Shown piece after piece: positions 1 through 6,199 of a DNA stretch of 12,213 nt. Position numbers and translations under genes: made by a program. The DNA is taken from assembly GCF_037442045.1 (NCBI RefSeq), contig NZ_JBBIRC010000042.1, forward strand, positions 1 through 12,213. Reading direction: 5' to 3'. The DNA is from Ferroplasma sp037442045 (lineage in GTDB: Archaea > Thermoplasmatota > Thermoplasmata > Thermoplasmatales > Thermoplasmataceae). Under the pieces are notes generated by a model. The model was not told the DNA's origin. It did not search any database and saw only the letters and a program-made list of their open reading frames with translations. The number at the start of each line of letters is the position of its first letter. The first letter of the stretch is position 1.

Positions 1-140
1 AGAATTATTCCAGTAAATATATGAAGTATTAAAACGTAAGAAGTTAGAGGATTTTCTATCTGAGATAGATAAAAACCACCCATAATTTGAATAAATGCAA
101 ATGCCGAAGTTGTCCATAAAATACCTTCAATTTTGTTCAA
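1..140 (-). CDS. N-terminal part of an unrecognised integral membrane protein (runs off the left edge)
   Basis: An open frame starts at a TTG codon (140-138) and stays open to the window edge. It gives about 46 residues beginning (M)NKIEGILW. Two hydrophobic stretches, around residues 8-22 and 31-46, flank a short polar loop (SQIENPLTS), as expected for a polytopic membrane protein. The start is supported by an ATTTAAAT element at 163-170, about 26 bases upstream (archaeal TATA position), and by GTGA at 150-147, a possible weak ribosome-binding site. It lies 74 bases downstream of the OB-fold-like gene on the same strand. I do not recognise the family from this fragment. The non-ATG start and partial length limit confidence. 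Confidence 0.5.
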   Translation of the reverse strand, partial: MNKIEGILWTTSAFAFIQIMGGFYLSQIENPLTSYVLILHIFTGII

Positions 141-162
141 AATAAGTCACTTTAAAACTATA

Positions 163-170
163 ATTTAAAT
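163..170 (-). promoter_or_regulatory. Putative TATA box for the left-edge membrane protein gene
   Basis: The palindromic ATTTAAAT is centred about 26 bases upstream of the proposed TTG start at 140. This is the usual archaeal TATA-to-start distance for a leaderless transcript. The surrounding DNA is very AT-rich, so a chance match is possible. Confidence 0.35.
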
Positions 171-214
171 TAAAATAAATACATTGTTAAATTGATTATT
201 TTATAATACTTTAT

Positions 215-559
215 TTAACTGATTGAATAATACCATGGAGTTACAGAATTTGCATCTAAATAGCTTCCAAATATTCCACTCTCATATGTTCCATGAACAA
301 GGACAAAAGCGTGTATTGATGCTGTTCCATTATATTCTACTGTAATAGTTTTACCGTTGTCTTCGAGTGTAAAGGCAGAAAAGCCATTATAAGTTATATC
401 ACTAGTTATTCTTCCAGAAATATAATACGAATTATTATCTTTCATGGCAGACGGGCTTGTGTTTAAAATTGTTGGAACAAGACCGTATAACAGCAAAGCT
501 ACTACAATTACTATTATTAATGCAATTATTCCTCGATGTTTAATTTTTCTTTTTGCCAT
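215..559 (-). CDS. Small membrane-anchored OB-fold-like protein (CcmE-like fold, haem ligand absent)
   Basis: This is a 114-residue protein. A basic N-terminus (MAKRKIKHR) precedes one hydrophobic segment (about 10-32), which predicts a single membrane anchor with the rest outside the cytoplasm. Residues 45-106 have a pattern like CcmE and related OB-fold domains: YYISGRI, then FTLEDNGKTITVEYNG, then VLVHGTY and a GxFxAxxV-like end (IFGSYLDANSV). E. coli CcmE carries its covalent haem on a His in a KHDENY-type motif after this region. Here the protein ends TPWYYSIS with no His or Cys at that place, so haem chaperone function is not supported. The ATG at 559 is preceded by AGGA (6-base spacing) and a TATA element at 587-596. 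The precise role is unknown. The OB-fold assignment is by pattern only. Confidence 0.6.
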   Translation of the reverse strand: MAKRKIKHRGIIALIIVIVVALLLYGLVPTILNTSPSAMKDNNSYYISGRITSDITYNGFSAFTLEDNGKTITVEYNGTASIHAFVLVHGTYESGIFGSYLDANSVTPWYYSIS

Positions 560-586
560 TTGTGTTCCTGCATAAACCTAAAATGT

Positions 587-610
587 TATATTTAAACTTG
601 TTGTCAACAA
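587..610 (-). promoter_or_regulatory. Putative TATA box with flush inverted repeat upstream of the OB-fold-like gene
   Basis: On the minus strand, TTTAAATATA (596-587) lies about 30-37 bases before the ATG at 559, leaving room for a short leader with the AGGA ribosome-binding site. Immediately upstream, 598-610 is TTGTTG-T-CAACAA on the plus strand, an inverted repeat with 6-base arms and a one-base centre. It sits where the archaeal BRE or a regulator would bind. Confidence 0.4.
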
Positions 611-622
611 TAAAAATAATAG
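608..622 (-). terminator. Putative T-rich terminator after the MqnD-like gene
   Basis: Thirteen bases past the stop codon of the 635-1501 gene, the minus strand reads TTATTTTTATTG. A T-rich run like this is the usual signal for archaeal intrinsic termination. It also borders the promoter of the next gene, so the two functions may overlap. Confidence 0.3.
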
Positions 623-634
623 TTTACAATTATT

Positions 635-1501
635 TTATATTAACCTTAACTCACTGACACCTGGAAGCAAATCCCTTTTATGCATAATGTCATAAAAGAA
701 TTCAAGCCCAGATTTTACAGCGTCCAGTGAAACATTGTATTCTTTAACATCTGCGCCTATTGTGCCCTTAATGACTTCAGGGCTAATATCGGAATTCTGA
801 ACCTCTCGCATGATTTTTACATCAACTGGAAGTATTTCCTCCATGTGTGTTTCTGCATATTTCTTGCTTTTATTGTACAGTTCCTTAAATTTTATTGCAT
901 AATCCTCTCCAATTTCTGAATTTATAACAACTGTGCCCATTGGCATTGGCTTATTGCCAGATAATTCTTTCCACATGTCCCACATGCTGGCAAGCCTGAA
1001 CGGCTCAACACCCATTTTTTTCAGATCATACATCGCTTTCAGTTCATGCACTGCAACCATGACACCTCCATCATTTACCATTGAATTGACTTCATCAAGC
1101 ACCCTGTGGACAACTACAAGTTTTTTATATTTGCCTATAAGCAATTTATATAAATTGAATGCGGTGGTATTTAAACCGTGAACAATAATTTTAGAATTCT
1201 TTATTTCATCCATGTCCATATTTTTCATTGCAAGGATTGGCATGCCTGTAATGCCATCAACAGCAGATGCAACAGCACTTGATAAAATAAAGTAATCTTT
1301 CTGTATATATGGATAAAGTGCTGCAGAAGGGACCGAAATATCAACATCCTTTTTGACTATCTTATCATTTACTTCCTGTACAGTTGGAATATATTCAAAT
1401 TCCAGATTAAAGTCGTCACTTTTTATCTTTTTTTCTATTAGAGGAATAAATGGGTATAGATCGCCTGAATCGGCCAATGCTCCAATTTTTAATGTTTTCA
1501 T
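635..1501 (-). CDS. MqnD-like protein (1,4-dihydroxy-6-naphthoate synthase / MqnA-MqnD family)
   Basis: This 288-residue soluble protein has the two-lobe periplasmic-binding-protein fold of the MqnA/MqnD family, which acts in the futalosine route to menaquinone. MqnD converts cyclic dehypoxanthinyl futalosine to 1,4-dihydroxy-6-naphthoate. Landmarks are DVDISVPSAALYPYIQKDY (residues 52-70), HGLNTTAFNLYKLL (108-121, matching the family's PGxxTTAxxLLRL), the VHE motif with His152 (the position of the proposed catalytic His of Thermus MqnD), and WDMWKELSGNKPMPMG (174-189, matching WWExxTGxPxPLG). The N-terminal SPCPNDTF motif of typical MqnD is replaced by ALADSGDLYPF, so substrate use may differ. 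There is no signal peptide. No other mqn gene is in the window. The ATG at 1501 has no ribosome-binding site but has a TATA-like TTTTAATATTATT about 25 bases upstream, suggesting a leaderless transcript. Family membership is fairly sure; the exact reaction is not. Confidence 0.7.
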   Translation of the reverse strand: MKTLKIGALADSGDLYPFIPLIEKKIKSDDFNLEFEYIPTVQEVNDKIVKKDVDISVPSAALYPYIQKDYFILSSAVASAVDGITGMPILAMKNMDMDEIKNSKIIVHGLNTTAFNLYKLLIGKYKKLVVVHRVLDEVNSMVNDGGVMVAVHELKAMYDLKKMGVEPFRLASMWDMWKELSGNKPMPMGTVVINSEIGEDYAIKFKELYNKSKKYAETHMEEILPVDVKIMREVQNSDISPEVIKGTIGADVKEYNVSLDAVKSGLEFFYDIMHKRDLLPGVSELRLI

Positions 1502-1520
1502 GGTTAGATTATTCGTGAAT

Positions 1521-1533
1521 AATATTAAAACAT
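1521..1533 (-). promoter_or_regulatory. Putative TATA box for the MqnD-like gene
   Basis: The minus strand reads TTTTAATATTATT, centred about 25 bases before the ATG at 1501. No purine-rich ribosome-binding site lies between, which fits leaderless transcription. Confidence 0.4.
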
Positions 1534-1594
1534 TTCAATTATTATAGAAGAGATCGATAATTATATACTGGATTGAAAAAGAATTTACACATTA

Positions 1595-1605
1595 TTTTTA
1601 TATTA
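1595..1605 (+). promoter_or_regulatory. Putative TATA box that decides the nitrilase start
   Basis: TTTTTATATTA is centred about 23 bases upstream of the ATG at 1623 but only a few bases before the in-frame ATG at 1608. With the usual archaeal TATA-to-initiation distance, transcription would begin near 1623. That favours the second ATG and a leaderless mRNA. Confidence 0.45.
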
Positions 1606-1622
1606 AAATGGCTTATATTATT

Positions 1623-2405
1623 ATGGTAAAAATAGCACTGACACAGTTGAAGCCTGTAGCCGATAAGGATGTCAGCCTTAGAAATATAGAATATTATGCA
1701 GGCATAGCAGCGTCTAATTCTGCAGATTTAATTGTTTTCCCTGAATATTATATGTTTTATTCACAGTATAAAGAAGCAATAATTAAAAATTCAGAGCCAC
1801 TGAATGGCGATTATGTAAAAAAATTAAGAGAGATCTCGAGCTCTAAAAAAATTGGAATAATAACAGGCATAAACGAATTATATGACCATAATTATTATGA
1901 TACTGCAGTATTTGTAAACGATGGTGAACTTCAGAATTATTACAGAAAAACACATTTATACGATGCTTTTGGCTATAAAGAATCGGATATCTATACATAC
2001 GGCAATGGTCCATTTAAAGTTTCCAAAATAGGAAATATTAATTTTGGAATGCTAATATGTTATGATATTCGTTTTCCCGAGATATTTCGCAATTATTCTT
2101 TAAATGATGCTGATATGATAATATTAATATCTGCATGGTTTTCAGGCCCAATGAAGGAGGAGCAGTGGCTATCTATGGTTTCAACACGTGCACTTGAAAA
2201 TACGGTATATCTGGCAACATCCAATATGATCGGTGGTGGATTCACGGGAATAACAACATTTACTGATCCAATAGGTGCCATAATAAGCAGGTCAGCAGAA
2301 GAAGAAGATATAATATATGTTAATACCAGTTTGGATAGAATTGCTGCCGTAAGGAAAAAAATGCCGGTGCTTAAACAAAGAAGGCCAGAACTTTACAGGC
2401 TTTGA
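1623..2405 (+). CDS. Carbon-nitrogen hydrolase of the nitrilase superfamily (Nit2/omega-amidase-like)
   Basis: This protein of 260 residues starts MVKIALTQL, the normal N-terminus of the family. The Glu-Lys-Cys catalytic triad is intact: Glu41 in VFPEYYMF, Lys109 in YRKTHLYD and Cys146 in LICYDIRFPE. The later family blocks are also present: SAWFSGPMKEEQW, TRALENTVYLATSN, and a C-terminal KQRRPELY. These enzymes hydrolyse amides or nitriles through a cysteine thioester and are cytoplasmic oligomers. The DIRFPE motif is most like the Nit1/Nit2 (deaminated-glutathione or omega-amidase) branch, but the substrate cannot be fixed from sequence. An in-frame ATG at 1608 would add MAYII. The TATA box at 1595-1605 would then lie nearly on the start, so 1623 is preferred. 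A small gene follows after one base. Confidence 0.85.
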   Translation: MVKIALTQLKPVADKDVSLRNIEYYAGIAASNSADLIVFPEYYMFYSQYKEAIIKNSEPLNGDYVKKLREISSSKKIGIITGINELYDHNYYDTAVFVNDGELQNYYRKTHLYDAFGYKESDIYTYGNGPFKVSKIGNINFGMLICYDIRFPEIFRNYSLNDADMIILISAWFSGPMKEEQWLSMVSTRALENTVYLATSNMIGGGFTGITTFTDPIGAIISRSAEEEDIIYVNTSLDRIAAVRKKMPVLKQRRPELYRL

Positions 2406-2406
2406 T

Positions 2407-2646
2407 ATGAGATATATTATAATCAGAAGAGAAATATCAAAATACCTTATCACAAAAATATCATGCGATCATATGTTCAATAAAATTGAAATTCTGGAGG
2501 ATAATGATATTGTTATAGATTTTCTCCTTGTTTATTATGTAAGCAATGAATTCATTGATGCGTATATTGCAAATAAAGCGATCAGCACGAAAAATATAAT
2601 AGAGAGAAATCTGCCTTATAACATAAAAAAAATTCTGGAGAATTAA
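2407..2646 (+). CDS. Unrecognised 79-residue protein, probably co-transcribed with the nitrilase
   Basis: The ATG at 2407 lies one base after the nitrilase TGA, and the frame is open for 79 residues, which suggests translational coupling. Only a weak AGG (2396-2398) precedes the start. The protein is rich in Ile, Asn, Lys and Tyr. It alternates charged and hydrophobic patches (EILEDNDIVIDFLLVYYVS) and has a Lys/Asn-rich end (NIKKILEN). It has no convincing membrane helix, signal peptide or metal motif; the single Cys/His pair (SCDHMF) is not a known site. I do not recognise a family. Its TAA ends directly against the stop codon of the convergent radical SAM gene, with no base between. It could be a lineage-specific small protein or, less likely, a spurious frame. 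Confidence 0.55.
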   Translation: MRYIIIRREISKYLITKISCDHMFNKIEILEDNDIVIDFLLVYYVSNEFIDAYIANKAISTKNIIERNLPYNIKKILEN

Positions 2647-3648
2647 TCATTTTATTTTAATTCCGGTACTGAAACCACATTTTGTGCAATTCCCATTTTT
2701 GTCAAGCCCGATTATTTTTGAATCAAATATTTTCCGGGATATCAATAAATTTCCGCAATTTGGGCAATATGTATTTTCATAGGATTCTTCCTGGACATTT
2801 CCCAGATATACATATTTCATGCCCATGCTCCTTGCCAGGTCATAGTGATTTTTAAGTGTTTCAAATGGAGTAGATGGAATATTCAATTTATAATCTGGAT
2901 GATACCTTAAAAAGCTTACAGGAATATACTCACCGGCAATGTCCCTTATTTTTTCTACCATAATAGCTGCAGCTTCAAGATTATCACCGATTTCCGGTAT
3001 TACCAGATCCGTAATTTCAGTGTGTATTCCATAATCAATAGCATTTTTAATGGTTCTGTAAATCAAATTTGCTGACATGACTGATATGTATTTATTGTAG
3101 AATTTTTCTTCTCCATTTCCCTTAAAATCAATTGTCATTGCATCAAGAAATTCAGAAGCCATTTCCATTGATTCCGGGGTTTCATAGCCATTTGTTACAA
3201 ATATGTTAAATAAACCATATTTATGGGCCAGAACACCAACATCCCTGGCAAATTCCATAAATATTGTTGGTTCATTATATGTAAATGCTATGCCATCTAC
3301 CTTATTTTTCCTTGCCATCTTTATTATAGCTTCGGGAGTTGTGTAACTTCCTGTTACTTCCTTTCTCTGGCTCATATCAAAATTCTGGCAGTATTTGCAT
3401 GCAAAATTGCATCCTGCAGTCCCAAATGAGAGAATTCTTGTTCCTGGAAACATGTGCAGAACCGGTTTCTTTTCTATTGGATCAATATTAAATGCATATG
3501 GAAAATTGTATACATCTAGATTTAACACACCATTTGCAGCAGTTCTTACCCCACAAAAGCCTGTCTGGCCATTACTTAATAAGCAGTATCTTGCACACGC
3601 TGTGCACCTTATTTTATTGCCCTTTATTTCAAAAAGAGAAGCCTGCAC
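2647..3648 (-). CDS. amrS: AmmeMemoRadiSam system radical SAM protein (AmrS type)
   Basis: This 333-residue cytoplasmic radical SAM protein belongs to the PflA-like group. The [4Fe-4S]/SAM motif CNFACKYC uses Cys80, Cys84 and Cys87. It is preceded by a Cys-rich N-terminus (Cys15, 18, 22, 32) that may bind another metal or cluster. A C-terminal zinc-ribbon-like module (CPNC 295-298, CTKC 321-324) follows. Family landmarks include GFCGVR, EKKPVLHMFPGT, AFTYNEPTIF, VTNGYETPES and SFLRYHPDY. The GTG start at 3648 is needed to keep the N-terminal cysteines. It has no ribosome-binding site but a TATA element (3671-3679) about 27 bases upstream. The Memo gene lies 49 bases upstream on the same strand and AMMECR1 is just beyond, which completes the trio. 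The reaction catalysed is not established to my knowledge. Family assignment is strong. Confidence 0.88.
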   Translation of the reverse strand: MQASLFEIKGNKIRCTACARYCLLSNGQTGFCGVRTAANGVLNLDVYNFPYAFNIDPIEKKPVLHMFPGTRILSFGTAGCNFACKYCQNFDMSQRKEVTGSYTTPEAIIKMARKNKVDGIAFTYNEPTIFMEFARDVGVLAHKYGLFNIFVTNGYETPESMEMASEFLDAMTIDFKGNGEEKFYNKYISVMSANLIYRTIKNAIDYGIHTEITDLVIPEIGDNLEAAAIMVEKIRDIAGEYIPVSFLRYHPDYKLNIPSTPFETLKNHYDLARSMGMKYVYLGNVQEESYENTYCPNCGNLLISRKIFDSKIIGLDKNGNCTKCGFSTGIKIK

Positions 3649-3670
3649 TGTAACATATTACATTTAAATT

Positions 3671-3679
3671 ACTTATATA
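3671..3679 (-). promoter_or_regulatory. Putative TATA box for the radical SAM gene
   Basis: The minus strand reads ATATATAAG, centred about 27 bases before the GTG start at 3648. It lies in the 49-base gap after the Memo stop codon, so the radical SAM gene may have its own promoter as well as read-through from Memo. Confidence 0.4.
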
Positions 3680-3697
3680 TTGTTAATCTTAACATTT

Positions 3698-4513
3698 TCA
3701 TTTATATGCAACCATAGCAGAATAACCCACAACTCTTCCCTTATCACTGCTATAATCTCCAGAATTGCTGTGGTTCAACAGTGCAATTTTCCCCTTTTGC
3801 TGCTTTGTTACTGCCATAAGAGTTGCAATAGCGCCATAACCGCATGCTGTTAGTTTATATTTTTTGATATCGTCATAATAATTTAAAATTTTCATTTCAA
3901 TAATATCATTTATTAAAATTTGGTCCAGTTCATTGTTTTTATCATATGAATTATAATGGTTAAGATCAGAACTTATAATAATAAATGGTTTTTCCGCCAG
4001 TGTCTCTATAGTTTCTGCTATATTCCTTGCCACAGCAGCGCTCTGGTTCCCGAGAATTAATGGCGTGAACGAGAAATTATCCCCAAATATATATTGGAGA
4101 AATGGCAACTGAACTTCTATTGAATGCTCTACTGTATGTGCCTCTTTATCATCCCTTATTATATCTGATTTTAACAGTAACTTTTCTGCCAATTCAGAAT
4201 TTATGCGTGCATATCCTAAAGGAGTATTCCAGTATCCATTGCTGTAAGTAGCAGGATATGAAGGAAAACCATAATGATTTGGGCCAATTATTAAAAATGT
4301 ATTTTTCTTATTCTTTTTAATGATGCTGTATGCATATGCAGCTGTATGGCCTGAATATTTATATCCTGCATGAGGAACTATAACACCGATGAGCTTTTTG
4401 TATTCTAATTCAGGTGTATTTATAGCCATGTAGCTTTTTATATCATCTTTTAAAGTTTCATTATCATCAGGGTAAAACGCCCCTGCAACATACGGACTTC
4501 TGGTGTTATCCAT
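3698..4513 (-). CDS. amrB: Memo family protein (AmmeMemoRadiSam system protein B)
   Basis: This 271-residue protein spans the whole Memo family, whose fold resembles class III non-haem iron (LigB-type) dioxygenases. The conserved metal-site residues are all visible: His48 in VPHAGY, His80 in GPNHYG and Cys224 in TACGYGA, corresponding to the His-His-Cys set of human MEMO1. Other family blocks are RSPYVAGAFYP (5-15), WNTPLG, EHSIEVQLPFLQY (129-141), ISSDLNHY (180-187) and VVGYSAMV near the end. There is no signal peptide or membrane segment. It is divergent from AMMECR1 across 71 bases and upstream of the radical SAM gene on the same strand. The start at 4513 is leaderless by the TATA element at 4532-4541. 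The archaeal function is unknown; an oxygen-, metal- or redox-related role is only inferred. Confidence 0.92.
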   Translation of the reverse strand: MDNTRSPYVAGAFYPDDNETLKDDIKSYMAINTPELEYKKLIGVIVPHAGYKYSGHTAAYAYSIIKKNKKNTFLIIGPNHYGFPSYPATYSNGYWNTPLGYARINSELAEKLLLKSDIIRDDKEAHTVEHSIEVQLPFLQYIFGDNFSFTPLILGNQSAAVARNIAETIETLAEKPFIIISSDLNHYNSYDKNNELDQILINDIIEMKILNYYDDIKKYKLTACGYGAIATLMAVTKQQKGKIALLNHSNSGDYSSDKGRVVGYSAMVAYK

Positions 4514-4531
4514 ATTTAAGTATTACTATGA

Positions 4532-4561
4532 TTTATATAAAGTTTATATAAAAGTTTAAAT
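4532..4561. promoter_or_regulatory. Shared divergent promoter of Memo and AMMECR1 with twin palindromic TATA elements
   Basis: Two identical self-complementary 10-mers, TTTATATAAA, lie at 4532-4541 and 4543-4552 with a single G between (11-base period). TTTAAAT follows at 4555-4561. The first is centred about 24 bases from the Memo ATG (minus strand). TTTAAAT is about 27 bases from the AMMECR1 ATG at 4585. Neither gene has a ribosome-binding site, so both transcripts are probably leaderless and arranged back to back. Confidence 0.55.
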
Positions 4562-4584
4562 CTAAATTATAATTATATAAAAAT

Positions 4585-5148
4585 ATGGCTATACACGATA
4601 AATTTATGGACCAATTAACTGAATCGGATGGAAAAATTTTAATTAACATGGCAAGAAATAGCATAAATGGATATAAAACTACAGATCAGGAAATTCCGGA
4701 AAAACTTAAAACAAAAAGAGGTGCATTTGTAACAATAAATGAGCATAATTCACTGCGTGGATGCATTGGTTATTTAAGGCCTGTTATGCCTTTAAATGTG
4801 GCAGTTGAAAAGGCAGCGTGGAATGCAGCATTTAGAGACCCGAGATTTGAACCTTTAAAAAAGGGAGAATATGCAGAAATAACCGTAGAAGTTACTGTTA
4901 TAGGAGAACTATTAAAAGCAAAATATGAAGAACTAATAAATGAAAAACCTGGAAAATATGGAATATATTTAGAAAATGGGATTTATTCAGGAACATTATT
5001 GCCGCAGGTTGCACTTGAATACAATATGAATATGAAAGAATTTATTCAGGAAACCTGCAAGAAAGCTGGCATGGAAAAGGATTGCTATAAAAATTCAGAA
5101 ATTTATGCATATGAAGCAAGAGTTTTCAGTGAAAAACACAAAGATTGA
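4585..5148 (+). CDS. amrA: AMMECR1-domain protein (AmmeMemoRadiSam system protein A)
   Basis: This 187-residue protein is essentially one AMMECR1 domain. The signature LRGCIGYLRP lies at 57-66, with the conserved Cys60. It is followed by AAFRDPRFEPL (81-91), ITVEVTVIGEL (99-109) and YSGTLLPQVALEY (134-146), all in the family order. No membrane or signal segment is visible. It is divergent from Memo and within 1 kb of the radical SAM gene, as in many archaea and anaerobic bacteria where the three families co-occur. The ATG at 4585 has no ribosome-binding site; the TATA element at 4555-4561 suggests a leaderless message. The biochemical function is unknown. The conserved Cys and Arg suggest a nucleotide-like or redox active site, which is inference. 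Confidence 0.9.
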   Translation: MAIHDKFMDQLTESDGKILINMARNSINGYKTTDQEIPEKLKTKRGAFVTINEHNSLRGCIGYLRPVMPLNVAVEKAAWNAAFRDPRFEPLKKGEYAEITVEVTVIGELLKAKYEELINEKPGKYGIYLENGIYSGTLLPQVALEYNMNMKEFIQETCKKAGMEKDCYKNSEIYAYEARVFSEKHKD

Positions 5149-5194
5149 AGATATTGCATGGTATAAAATAATTATTAAAAGAATTATAAATATT

Positions 5195-5203
5195 ATATTT
5201 TTG
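5195..5203 (+). terminator. Putative T-rich terminator after AMMECR1
   Basis: The 62-base gap between the convergent AMMECR1 and acyl-CoA dehydrogenase genes holds TTATATTTTTG. Its five-T run lies about 50 bases past the AMMECR1 stop codon. No GC-rich hairpin is visible, consistent with archaeal T-tract termination. Confidence 0.3.
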
Positions 5204-5210
5204 ATAAATA

Positions 5211-6197
5211 TTAAACAAAATTAATTTTTTCAGAATATACGTGGTCTGCTAGCTTTTTTAATTCTTCATTTCCATAGAAGATAGATTTCATTACAATTGC
5301 ATCACGATAGAATTTTTCTACGCCGAAATCCTGGAAATAGCCATATCCCCCATGGGTATTAACTGAATATCTTGCGATTTCTACCATTGCTTCCATTGCT
5401 ACATTGAAAGTATAATATGGATCTACATTACTGTAAAGGGCATTTCTCAAAACCGATTCTGTGGCCCTAAATCTGGAAAGCCTGAAAGAAATTGGCTCAA
5501 AATCCTTAAGATAATTCCCGAACGCTTTTCGAACCGAAGTGTAATCTATGGCCTTTTTAAGTGCTTCGGAGATCATTCCAAGAGCAATTGCATTAACTGC
5601 TCCATATGCCTTTTCCATAATTTCAGATCTTCTATTGTTTCTATCCAGAAGCTTGGCACTGTGGCTTAATTCAACATCGCCGAATTGTATGCCGCGGAAA
5701 CCCATGAAATCCCTAACATTCGTTTTGAATGGTTCATTTACGATTGATGTGTTTCCATTGAACAATACAATTTTGTCTGCATTTAGACCGAGAATATTTT
5801 TTAATGTTCCTGACAATTTTCCTGCATTTTCTTTTAACTCTGATGAATTATTGATAAAATCAACAGCCACATTCAATTTTCCTGAGGCGGCAGCTTCCAG
5901 TGAATACTCTTCAGAAGTTCCCTCTACAGAAGGATAATATAATGAATTCAAAACAAAGATTTTCATTGCAACAGAAGGAGAATATCTTGCAGTTTCTTCC
6001 AGAATAATTTGATATGATGTATTATCCAGTTCAGACCCTGAATATTTTCCAGGGATTACTGCACCAAGAAAACCCTGAGATGCCAGAAGTTCCGTTATTT
6101 TCACTGTGATTCCAGTGGATTCAATTTTCTTTTCATCCAGTTCTTTTTCGCAGAACTCATCTATAGTTTGCTTTAAGATTTGATTTTCCTCTTTCAT
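5211..6197 (-). CDS. Degenerate acyl-CoA dehydrogenase-like subunit lacking the catalytic Glu (probable partner of the next ACAD)
   Basis: This 328-residue protein is shorter than the usual 380-residue ACAD. The N-terminal helical domain is recognisable (residues 1-95; GFLGAVIPGKYSGSELD). The middle beta-domain (about 105-180) is shortened and has no TEPxxGSD or FITNG block. The C-terminal domain keeps the motifs that contact FAD of the neighbouring subunit: VRKAFG (222-227) and HGGYGYFQDFGVEKFYRDA (282-300). Where active ACADs have EGT, with Glu as catalytic base, this protein has FYGNEE, with Tyr308 in place of Glu. It is the last gene of the operon, starting two bases after the neighbouring ACAD stop, with GGTGA overlapping that gene's last codons. 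The most likely role is a non-catalytic subunit of a heteromeric dehydrogenase. It could also be an ACAD relative with a different function. Confidence 0.85.
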   Translation of the reverse strand: MKEENQILKQTIDEFCEKELDEKKIESTGITVKITELLASQGFLGAVIPGKYSGSELDNTSYQIILEETARYSPSVAMKIFVLNSLYYPSVEGTSEEYSLEAAASGKLNVAVDFINNSSELKENAGKLSGTLKNILGLNADKIVLFNGNTSIVNEPFKTNVRDFMGFRGIQFGDVELSHSAKLLDRNNRRSEIMEKAYGAVNAIALGMISEALKKAIDYTSVRKAFGNYLKDFEPISFRLSRFRATESVLRNALYSNVDPYYTFNVAMEAMVEIARYSVNTHGGYGYFQDFGVEKFYRDAIVMKSIFYGNEELKKLADHVYSEKINFV

Positions 6198-6199
6198 AT

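Noticed and set aside
215..559. Calling the small membrane protein a CcmE haem chaperone
   Set aside because: The haem-attaching His (or Cys variant) is absent and no other cytochrome c maturation gene is visible.
5548..5937. Open frame of 129 codons on the plus strand
   Set aside because: It is antisense to the degenerate ACAD subunit, whose reading frame carries the conserved VRKAFG and HGGYGY motifs; the opposite frame has no family features.
5211..6197. Reading the short ACAD as a decaying pseudogene
   Set aside because: The frame is intact with a proper ribosome-binding site, and its retained motifs are exactly those missing in the neighbour, which indicates a maintained partner subunit.
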